Positions 1 through 12,200 of a stretch of DNA of 24,607 nucleotides are shown piece after piece. The notes beneath the pieces are model-generated. The model had not been told where the DNA came from and ran no database searches. It saw nothing but the letters and a program-made list of their open reading frames with translations. The position numbers were made by a program, and so were the translations under genes. Location: positions 3,421 through 28,027 of the forward strand of contig NW_003134348.1 of the NCBI RefSeq assembly GCF_000003605.2, given 5' to 3'. Source of the stretch: Saccoglossus kowalevskii (Eukaryota > Hemichordata > Enteropneusta > Harrimaniidae). Numbering within the stretch: the first letter of the stretch is position 1; the number at the start of each line of letters is the position of its first letter.

Positions 1-101
1 ATATACATAACATTGTAATAGCATAATATGGATGCATACAATATTATAATATAATAATAACTGGTGAAATGTTTGTTTAAACAACTTTAGTATAAACTCA
101 C
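1..101 (-). other. Intron after exon 26, cut by window edge
   Basis: AT-rich sequence that starts with the GTGAGT donor on the minus strand. No exon or acceptor for the next exon is visible. Confidence 0.8.
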
Positions 102-269
102 CGACAAGAATCAATCCCAATTTAGCTCTAGTGATTGCCACGTTGATTTGATGTTCGTCTGTTATAAATCCCAGGTGGTTTAGCAACCAACCACGTGATG
201 GTTTCTCCTCAATTTGATTTTTTGGAATAGATCTCACAGTGGAAAACAAAACATAATCCCACTCACTAC
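102..269 (-). CDS. HELZ2: Coding exon 26 (helicase 2: motifs V and VI; gene continues off the left edge)
   Basis: A 168-base exon with GSEWDYVLFSTVRS (motif V) and motif VI FITDEHQINVAITRAK then LGLILVG, including the arginine finger in TRA. It ends in phase 1 at a GTGAGT donor, so at least one further exon with the C-terminus lies beyond position 1. Confidence 0.93.
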
Positions 270-3200
270 CTGTAAATAAACATATCTTACATAAGGTTAC
301 TAGCTTATGTTGAGAATATATCAGAGTGTCTGTGCTAGTCAAATGGAACGTAAAATGTTAGCTATTTAATCATATTTCCAAATAAAGGGCTTTTGCATCT
401 TACCTTGGCTTATAATGACTGTGCTGACATTGATTTCTGGGTATCCCTTTTCTTCTAAACGTTTAGTGATTTCAGCGCATTGGGCTCTGTATTGAGATAA
501 TATTATGATGGATCTGGATTTGACCTTGTGACGTACAACTAACGTAATGGCAATGCGCACCTAGTGAATGTAATGAAAATGAGATTAGTTATAAATACAA
601 AGGCGTATCTCAGCCTAGAATAGTGAACTTGATTGACACATATTAGGCATATAACAATATATGCTCACATACCACTTGTTCAACTTCTAGTGAATTACTT
701 TTAGATTCTTCACCCCCTTCAGCAGTAGACACAGTCAAGGACTCTTCTTTCCCAATGATATGACAGAAGACAGTTGGTGTATCTTGGTTAGGCCAGATGT
801 TAAGTCCCTGTGGTCTTTTACGAACACATTCACCAGTTACTAGTTGTCCATTATAGAATTGAGTAGATGGGAATTTACATATACCCTGGTGCTGAAAGTT
901 ATAGAATTCAGAATTCATGTGAAAAATATCAACCTAAGTATATTTCTTTCCCTCTGTGCAAAATTTGTAAAATAATTACATATTCGACTGTGAAAAAACG
1001 CCTTACTGTTTTATTTATTTGCGATAAAATGGACAAAAAAACCTTTTCAGAATAATTTGAAGGGGTCATTTCCAAAACGTAAATGATTGGCATGAACAAA
1101 TACTAGAACTAGTTATATTTTTTCAAACTAATGAATTGTTGGGCTGTACTTGTCAGTCACCGTCTTTAGTGTTATGCTAATACACTAAAAATGTTACTAA
1201 CCATTCTATATTGGTCCGTTAACATTACAGCTTTCATCTGATACTGTTCCAGTAGAGATATCTCCATTCCTAACTTCTTTGCCATCGATTCAGTGACAAT
1301 TGGACGTAGTTGACGATGGTCGCCAATAAGGACTACTTGAAGTGGCTTAGATGCTACAAGAGGTACAACAACTTCAGGTTCAGTGCACATACCACACTCA
1401 TCGACGATACACTGTTGGATGTTGCAATCAGCAAGTCGCCTTGAGCCTGCTGTACTACATGTACAAAGAATAACGTCACAATTCGTTAGCTCCTCTGCTT
1501 CTGCTTTAGAAACTGTGGATTTGTATTTCCCAATGTCTTCTCGAGTCGGCGAATAATTCTGGTCTTTGAAGAGTCTATCAAATTCCCTAATTTCCTCACT
1601 GAATTGATTTGATTTCTGTCTAATCAAGTGATGTAAAGATACACATTGATGTTCTGGAGGCATTATCACGTCACGTCTCTTGCTCCTCTGCTGTGGAGTT
1701 CCAGGAATTGGGAATTCCTTCTGCTCAATATTGTCGCTGTATACTCGGACTATTTTCATACCAAAGTCCCCCAGAGGAAGTCTTTTCAAATAACCTGTGT
1801 GTAGTGTACAAACAATAATAATTACTAGGCATCCAATCTATTTCGAACCATCCCAGATATTTTTCTTTTTAAAAAAATGCAAAATACATTCGTTCAGGAT
1901 ATATGTAAAACACAAGAAGATTAAAACACTAATTTAATACGTTTCAATGTCATCACTATAACTAGCTGTGATAATGCATTCAAAATTGTTGGTAAATAAC
2001 TGCGCTTGATAACAATTTAGGATTCTGACTGAGAATTAGCCAATGAGAATGATTTAATTTCAACCAACTGACAAGCTCGTTAAACCGTAAAGACCTATCA
2101 GCTTGTTTCTCATTTCGCCAATCATGTACAAGGCCATATCCATTGTAACCAGTTATGTACAAGGCCAATATTTACTTGAAGTAGGAGACGAAACGACTTA
2201 TCAGGTGTTCGAGTAACAGTAATATCCTAATAATATACATATAACTACTATATATAATATTATAGCTACTTACTTGTAACCACATCAATGGATTTATTAG
2301 ATGGTCCACAATATAACAACTGTTTTTTTGCTCCACTCATTTGTTTGTTCAAGTGATTAAACCAATAGGTTATGTGTACGCCAGTAACAGTTTTCCCAGT
2401 ACCTTAAATAAATATATATATATATTATTGTAAATTTGTTGGCAAAAAAATAACATACTTTTGAATAAAAAATAATATACTGTCCAACTATGTTCTCATG
2501 TCAAAAGTCTTATGTCAATTGCATTCAAACATGATTTACCTGGAGGGCCTTGAATTAGTGTAAACGGTTCGCGTAGAGCTTTTTTCACAACATCATCTTG
2601 CACACGATTTAACTTATAGAATGGATGAGATGGCTTAATTTCTGTATCCTTTACCAATAATGCTTGTTTATTTTCTGAAATAAAAAAATAAAATATACAC
2701 AAATAAAATATAGTATAATATTATTAGCAAAATGAAAATACACTGTAGTGATTGTGTGCAGCTCTTTACCTTCCATAATGATTCTCTTTCCCATGCATAT
2801 GTTTTTCACTAATTCAGATGTATTTGCAAGATTACGAATGGCATTCTCCATGCGACTGTGAGAAAAAAATACAATTTATTTAAGTATATAGTATATATAG
2901 TATAGTATATATAATATAAAAACAATTTCTGTAACTGTACTTCATTACTTTCTCTAGTGAACAAACAAAGATGACACTCAATACTTAGTAATGTTTCTTG
3001 CATCTGTATTTGATAACAAATATTCATAGGCTGTGTAAATAATTCAGCTTGAAACTCACCTATCAGAAGATGCCTTTGGGATGACTTCTACTGTACATGG
3101 GGAAAGATGTTCTGCTGGTTGACGCAATATATTATCCGGCATCTTCATTACACTTTCGTGAACCCGCAGACGAACCTCAATGAAATTCTCTGTCTCTTCA

Positions 3201-6200
3201 TCTTTTAATTGAGTAACAACACAATGACCTATCCACGTGTTTCCCTTGTTTACTCTGTCAACCGCCCGATTTCTGATAGATGGGTATCTTACACACAAGA
3301 ATCCATACAAGTGAAGTTGTCTGTCCACACAAAACTGAACTGGTAACCGCAGTGTACCAATAATTTCCTTTTGATCACCATTCCCAATTTGTGACCAACA
3401 TATCAGGATATTATTGAGTATCAATTTCTCGCCGCTGTGTACTGCTTGGTGAGCAGCTTCCATAGCAATAATTCCTTGCCAAATATTCTGGTATGAATGA
3501 AGATTGTCCCGATTCTTCAAAATTGGCACTCTTTTATTTGCAACTGCTGCAAAGCAATGCACTGGATTTCGGCGATGAGCAAGACATACATCTACTTTAG
3601 GGCTTAGATTGAAGAGTTGGATCATGGGAGTCAAAATTCCACGTTTCATTTGGGATGAGAGTTGCACTTCCACAACTTCTCCACAAGAATATGTTCTTTC
3701 GAATTCAGATGAGTGTTTTTTGGGTCCACACATTTCGACTTCTGTACAACTTGTAACGTTTCTACAAGTATGCATGTAATTATTGATGGCAGTGCTCAAT
3801 TGTGTGCCATTGCCTGCAAGTACAGCAGATACAATACGTAACCAAAGTTGAGATGGTATACATTTCACAAATCTTTGTGTTGATAGGACTACAGTTTTAT
3901 GGGTTGGCTGGACGTTATGTGCATCATTTGGAACATCAACAGTATTATCATTAGCATCATAAATCCGTTCTTTCCACTTCAATGTAACTGGACTATTGTC
4001 ACTTGTAATACTAGGTTCAGAACATGGCTGCAAGTGATTAAAGTTTGCTACACGCTCAGTCAGTGCAACCTCTTTATACCCAGGAAGATTAAGACATATT
4101 TTCTTCTCAAATGTGGCATCTACTGCAGCTAGAACACACTGAGGTTGATCTCTGAGGCTCGTTGCCAAGTATAAAGCCCTGGTGGCACGTTCAAATTCGT
4201 TAGCAGTAGCTGCTTGCTGATTACATTGTTCACAAATTTCCATGACTTCTGCACTCTCATACGGTGGTTCTTGTGACATTAAATGAGCTATCAGTAGTCG
4301 ATGTACAACTATATCTATATATCGCCGTATGGGCGATGTGAAGTGGGTATATCCTTCTGTGTTCAGAGAGAAGTGGGTTGTGTGTTCTTTGTTTATATTG
4401 TTATTTGAACTTGCATACACTGCTCGTGATTGTATTTGAAAGTAGTTATTTGTCATAATGGATAACTGGGGATGATTCTGGTCATTCAGAATTACTTCTC
4501 GTAAGTTGTTCACATCTCCATGTTGACAGAGCATTACTATCCTTTCCCATATATCATTGAAAATGTTGACATTTACATTTTCCTGGTCATTTTTTGATAG
4601 GATTTCCTCCATATTCAGAAGTTTTGCTTTTGCAGTCATGCTCACACTATTTCGTAAATGATGTTGGTGTTTTTCTTTCCAGTTCTGAAGAGCATCCGGA
4701 TTTGGGGGCAGCTGTGTTCGGAGAGGAGTACATGATGGAAAAACAGACATCAGCAATGAGGCTACTTGCATATTTGCCATTACCATCATTTCCTCTATCA
4801 TAGAATGAGCTAAAGGTGAATTCAATGTATCTTCATCATCATAGTTACAGACCAATGCTGCACTACCAAGACGACGTTCACGGCATTTTGTTGCTAAACG
4901 ATGAAGTATCAGTATACTTTGTTGCACAACAGAGCTTTTTCCATTTTTCTTTATAATGTTTTCTGCTTCAATATACGTTAGTCTTGATGTGCTTCTAATT
5001 ATACTACGACTGACCTCTGGAGTCTTCAGTATATTTGCTTCGTCATCCATAATGACTTTCAGTGTTATGACTAGTCTGTCTTCATTGGGTTGCAGACTAC
5101 ATAGATTGGCGCTTAACTGTGGTGGCAACATATGTACAGCTTTCTGTTTATGTGGGTAATTGGATGTTGCTCTACGTCTAGCCTCTTTATCAAGTTCACT
5201 CCCAGGTGGTATGAAGTAGGAAACATCAGCTATGTGAATCCCAATTCCATAAGACTTGTCTGGTAAGCATTCAACACTAAGTGCATCATCCAAATCAGTA
5301 GACTCTTCAGGGTCAACTGTGAATGTATGTAAATTGCGAAGGTCTGACCTACACGATATTTCACGTGGAGGTATTCGCCAGGAATCTGGATATAATCGTG
5401 CTACTTCTTGTTTTGCTGCCTTTGAGTATGTTTCTTTCACTCGATATGCCATCTTTAAAATTCTTGTTCCGTTGACCAGTGTGTCTCCAGGAGGAAGAAC
5501 TTCCATAACTGCACAAATAGGATAGCGGTAATGTGGATCCCAGCGGAGATATCGAACCACAAACACCTTCAAGTGACGATCACCCAAATCAATTCTTTCA
5601 AACCTTTCAATTTTGAAATGCCCACTTTTTGATAATTGACACACTGGTATTGCATGTTTAGGCCTTTCCTTACGTCCAGGACAAATCCATATCATTTTTG
5701 GCAGAACCTTAGTGAGAGGCACCATAAGATTAATAGAAAATTCATCAATAACACATGCAATTTTCATCAGCCTTGGCTTCACAGCTCTCTTCAATATTCC
5801 AACCACCTGTCCATACATTGCTCTTTCTTCATCTTCTTCACAGTCAGTTGGCAAGATTTCAACAACTACTTCATCATTGTTCAGGGCCCTCCCACATTTC
5901 AGCCTAGTACTGATTTTAATAGTTTGGTCTTCTGAATTCAGCTCCACTGCATAGTACTTATACGATTCATTATGAAAAATACATCGTTTGTATGTAGCTG
6001 GTTCTTTTTCCAACTTCTTTTCTAATAATTCAATATCATATTCTTTAATCACTGAATTGTCATCTGTTGTCAGTATTTCATCTTCATAGGGATTCCATAC
6101 ATCATCCTCTTCAGAATCATACTCATCATCATAATCTGCACCAAATCTTTGTTTCTTTCTTTTTTGCTCTCTGTCTGAAGCAATCTGCCATAAGTTAGTA

Positions 6201-9200
6201 TTGGCACCATTTCTCACTCTTTCATTGTTGCGTTCATCTGTATCTAATATATTATCAAATTCTCTGCCTTCTTGGCGTTTACGTCTGGTCTCTGTTAGTT
6301 GCCGGTCTAATTCCTGTAGTATTTTATCCTGGTCTCTTATTTCTAATACCTCTTCTTCATCATCTGACTCCCAATCATCCCACTCAACCATACTACTAGT
6401 GGCTTTATCATGTGGCAACCTGTGCTTAGGAGCTTTATCACCTGTTTCACTGAACGACAGTTCCGTAGGTTCTTGCCAAGGTCGTCGCTTGTTTGGCTCA
6501 CTCATGGGTTCACTTGATGCCATCTTCTCAGGCCCTTTATCTATGTGTCCTCTTGGGATAAACTCACTGGCCTTAGGATTGAGTTTCATTTTTGACAAAA
6601 TCTGTTGCTGTATACTTTCTATCGTTAGGGTATCAGGGTGCAAACTACTGTGTTTCTCACACTCTTGTATGTATCTTCGCCATGTCCTAGCACAGTCCTC
6701 AATAGAACACAAGGCAACAGGGTCTCCAACAACTACAAGCATTGACTGTGCACGACTTAAAGCTGTGTTCAGAAGTTTTCTATCTGTGAGAAATCCTAAA
6801 TTTAAGTTTTCTGTAGATGATTCTGCAGCATGTGTACGAACAGGACTGATAAACAGTGCACGGTACTCCTTTCCTACAATAAGAAAAACATACATATAAA
6901 TCATGGAAAAACTCATGCAATGATTAATAAAAGAAACAAATCTGCATGCTTATTTCAGAGAGGAAATTGCAGCGAATCCATCATTGAAAAGGAACAGCAC
7001 AACACTAGTTGAAGTTTGTACGAAGCCCTCAACAATTTTGCTCTGCAGTGTTTTGAGATGTACACACCATATTTCATGATTGTTCGTTATTTGAATGCAG
7101 ATGTATGGAATATATCCTTCTTAAACACATTATTTTTTACCTTGGACATTGAAAATACGGTCAACTGTGACTTCAGTCAGATATCTTTTTCGTAAAGATT
7201 GCCGGATTTGTTGTACCTGAAACATCATTACAACAAGATTTTATAACAACTATTACAACAGATTTTATAACGACTATAAACAAAGTAATTTGTTCCATAT
7301 ATTACATACTACAACAATTTCGCACCTACCTGAGTTGAATATGGGGAAATTACCCCAACTTTAGAATAATCAATCTTTCCCCAATCCTTGGGCCAATGTT
7401 TGCATAAATGTTCTACTCTGTCAGAAATCTCCATAACCTGTATTGAGAAAAAGAAATATATACATAAGTGTCAGTGTCAGTTTCATGTAAACTGAAATGA
7501 ATGATCATAATTGCATTGTAAATTAGTGCATATAAAATAATACATCACAAAATTTAACACAAACTCACTTCTGCCATGTTGCAATATGATGTGTCAACCT
7601 TCAATTCACTGCCATATGCAGAATAGAATGACAAGGGGTGAATGTCTGGATGCCCTGGCTGTGGTGGGTTGGACTTTGCTATTAACCGACTACCATAGAA
7701 CGACTTGGATATAAATTGCAGTATATCAGACTGACAGCGATAATTATCTACCATCATTATACGATAGGGTTCAGACTTAGTTCCAATATCAATATAGTAG
7801 TCACAGATTCTTTTCAGGATCGACTGGTCAAACTTGAGATTCCTGGCACATTTGGAATATACCTGTATTATAGATAAATAACAAGTGATGAATGTCTTCC
7901 TCAAAACAAAACGACTTAAGATATCATCACGAAATAAACAAATCTGACAAAAGTCCACCCATGGTACCTACATATCAAGTGTCAAACTAATTGGTCTGGT
8001 AGTTTTCATGAAGGAGTCAAAATAGAATTGTTTATGGATGGACGGACGACAGATGATGATGGACAGTCACCCATAAGAACAGCTCCATTCTGTCATCTTT
8101 TATGACAGTGGAGCTAATAAAAACGTGAAATTAAACAATCATATACCATCATCAGTACAGATTAGTTAGAAACATGGTCGATCCTACATTAATGGTATAT
8201 TATAACACTCATAACAAATTATAATAAATTTGTTACCTCTGGGCTCATCTGTTGATGGTCCCCAGCTAAAACCACCTTGGTGTTCTCTGTTGCTAGTGTC
8301 AGTGGTGTTATCGCCTCACACTCTAAAGCCTGTCCTGCTTCGTCTATAATGATATGGGTGAAGTGCCCTTCCAATCCAATCCTCTTTAATGCAACCGAGT
8401 TGGCCAATGTTGTGACAATAACCGAGTACTTCTTTATTTGGTCTATATCATCCACCATGGGCATGTGCACACACTCAACACCTCTTCTCTCTTTTATTAG
8501 ACAATATTTAAGGACAACCTCCGGAATAGACTGAACACGTATTGTTTCTGCATGAATACGCAATGGTTTGATCTCATTGATCCCTTTTTCAACCAATGGA
8601 TGTAAGTAATCTGTTATATACAAATCTGCAGCACTGTACAAATAAGCACAGAAAAATATTATTTATTGGTTTGATGTAATGCATTGTACATATATCAAAC
8701 TTCTGTTGTAGTGAAGTGTAGTGCAGTCTAAACAAGATAAGAACTAAATAATCTAATCTAAATAAATTCCCAATCGTTCATTTTAAATTGTAAAGATATT
8801 TTCTCACCTATTTGAATGTGTACATATTAACACTTTTGCTGTAGGCTGCTTCTTAACCACTTGCTCCACTGATACTGCTAGTGTGAAAGTCTTTCCAGTT
8901 CCGAATGGCCCATATATAATCAAAGCTGGTGATACTGTCTGTTTTGGTGCCAGTATCGAAGCCACAGCCTTTAGTTGGTTTTCGTTCATTTCCCTTCCTG
9001 CCACTTTAGGAACTCTGTGTGACTGAATTGGTAATCCTGGAACAACTGGGAAAATGATGTCCAGTTTATCGTCACACATGCCATCAATTGCATAATGCTG
9101 GCGACAGAATGGCACTCTGTTCAGCTTGAACTGAATGCTTACTTTAATTTTGTGGCCTGGTTTTACTGTCAAGTCTTGACAGAAACGACTACTTAGTTTG

Positions 9201-12200
9201 ATAATTAACAAGTCTTTTCGTTTACCGCCTTCAGCTATCGCTCTGGCTTCGTAAACTGTATCCTTTGTTTGACCTTGAGGCTTAATTAGTATGTCTGAGA
9301 CGCTTCTGATGATGAGTCTACCAGCATCATAGTCTTCAGATAGTTCTCTCTTCAAGAAAATTTTACTGTATAATTGGCCTTCTGGTGCATACAGTGTTGT
9401 ATTCGTAGATTCCACTGAATCATACACTTTAATTGTAGTGTCATAACTTATGCTGTGAATAGAAAAGAATTAAGATGGTTTATTACACATTGTATGCAAT
9501 AGACTGGAATTTTACAAACCTATAAATGATAAAGAATTTGCGTGGTCTACATTGGCAACTTTAGTAGATGTAAATGCATACCTTTGTAACAACTGCATTT
9601 GACTAAGTTCCTCTATGTTAAGAAGTTTATGCATCTGATGTATGTAATTTCTTTTGTTAACTTGCTCCTCACGTATGTATGTAACCTGCTCAGCAAATTC
9701 TGAAGGATCTTTATATTTTGTTAGCAGTTTACGATCAAAACTGTCAATAATGTCATCATCTCCATAGTCAATAATGTGGCTATTGGATGGATTCCATGCT
9801 TTCACATTGGTTTGTTGTCTTCGTTCTTGTAGACTGCTTACATCAGCATGATTACCAACATGCGCTGTTATTTTTTGCACTAACACAGGCTCAGACCCGA
9901 AATCAAACACTACCCACTGATGGAAACTTCCATAGGTAGTGGATTGAAAGCTAACAGTGATTATATAGTCTCCATTTTCAGTGATAAATCCACTACCTGA
10001 TGCAACTTGCAGTTCATCACTACTCGATGATAGGTAGAAGTGCTCTCTGTGAATGTCATGAAGCAGCCCAACTTGTTTCAATTGTAGCTGTAAATGAAAA
10101 TTTACTTTAGTGATAACAAAGACAACTCACTCACATTGGTGACCTTCACGATTTTTGACGAAAATGTACAGTTGAATATACCCACAAAATCACCTACCGT
10201 ATTTGATGTCAATCTAAATTCCCATGTCCAGGTTGATTGCTCAGTAATATTTTTCTCTAGTGTAGTGACTAGTTCAGTTGAACATTCACAGCTAACATTC
10301 TGTAGGCTCTCTCGCATCTAAAAAGAACAATGGCATAATTTATTACTTCTTTCTTAAAATACTTCAATATTGTAAAATAACATTAATCATTTAAACCAGA
10401 CTTACAATATTATTTTCATTCAAGTACTTCTCAAGGATTTTGTCAACAAAAGAATACAGATGAGTTTCTTTTGCTCGCTTCATTTTCATTTTGCGATGGT
10501 CTTTTCTTTCACGCCATTCTGCCAATTCTTCTTCACTATGTGCATAACCACACTCTCCATATGGGCATGAATCTTTGTGCTTAGATTCTCTGAAAATACA
10601 ATATATTTATGGTTTAATTAAATTTCAAAAACAATTTGATATCTGCTGGTCGTAAATCATATCTTGAATAAATGTGTGCATTTTTAGCTGCATTTGTAAT
10701 AAAATAAACAAGTTCAATGAGTGGGTGCTGTAATGGTTCATCAGACACTCACTGTTTTTGCTATGGAAGACAAATATTTAATAAAGAAATATTTTCTAAA
10801 AAGGCAATCTTCAGTATATATTAATCAAGATGTATGTTTCACTATACAAGAGATTTAGTTTCTACTACTATTTGAAAGTAATGTGCATTTTAATGCTGCC
10901 TGTGTGACCAAAGAACAGTCACTTAGAGACTGACCATTTTTACAATATGGTGTAATAAAATGAAATGTACCTTGGACATATTTGAAGGTTTTTTGTATTC
11001 CATGGTGGTGGTCTATATTGCCATTCATGTTCTCTATCTTTATCGGTCATCACTCTTTGTTTGTGTTTGGAGGACGTACAGTGTTGTTGAAAGTTGATTT
11101 TAGTATCACAGCTTTTACCACAATAATCACAGTAGTATGCACTGATCAAATGTTTGTTAAGATCTAACTGAGTCTTGATTTGATGTGGTAGCATTTCATT
11201 CTGTTCATGAGTTTTTGTCTGTTTCACTGGAATGTGCATCATCTTCTGTAAATCTTCTCTTTTAAGTACTACAAAAACAAAACAAAAATAAAAACAAAAT
11301 AGTGAATTATAACTCACGAAGAACATTATGTAGGTCACAAATGCACTCCGATGCTAAACATTGTTGGTGACCTACCATCATACTTCGCTTGCCATTTCCA
11401 TAAGGTCATCTCTTCATCACTATGTGGATTCATGCAATCTCCTCCTTTTAATATTTGATAATGATCTTTTCCCAAAGCTGCATGTTTGCACATCGATAAC
11501 AGTTGATACTGCTTAGGAATACTGTTAACAGCTATCCATTTCCTCTTCAAGTTTAACAGTAATTCCATATTACTAGCTTCCCATTTGTGTAGACCATTGT
11601 CACAGTGGCCTTGCATTCGGCTGCTTTCGTCAACTAGTTTTCCATTTGTTTTCCAGCATTCTTTACATACACACTTCAACTGAAATGGCATATTCTTTCC
11701 ATCTCTGTGCTCATCTTGCGGGGCCTGGTACAGGGATGCTGCGACAATATGTTCTCGTGTAATATCTGAATCAGCCTCCAATTCCCATACCAGCTTCTCT
11801 GCAACTGAGTGAGCGAAAACACACTCAGACTTTTTATTGTCAATGTTTTTGTGAAGTATGCGACGACATAGTTGAAACTGTTTGTTATGTTCTGCTTTTG
11901 GGTGCACCGTCCCAATCCTAGAATATACAGCTCCTTGTTCAGTCTCCACCAAATGCATCATCATTCTGTTTTGCTGCAGTGAATGACTACATTGACGTTT
12001 TCTCTGGAAATCTTGTATGCAAATCTTGGACGATTCTTCAAAACATTTTTTACAACAGAACAGGAAGTTTCCCTTGCAATGCTCAAGGAGAGCTTTCACT
12101 CGTTCTTGTTGTTCGTCGGTCAATTTTGGCACAAGTGACCTACCAACAGTGTTGTGTGCTTTATTTGGCAAACATACTTCATTAGCAACAGTCATCTCTG

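Noticed and set aside
366..918. Separate small genes suggested by short minus-strand ORFs at the left end
   Set aside because: These are consecutive exons of one helicase, shown by matching splice phases and continuous SF1 motifs.
6201..6899. Plus-strand ORF of 232 codons
   Set aside because: Lies exactly opposite the coding exon 19; composition (Ser/Leu/Cys-rich) is what the complement of a charged coding region gives.
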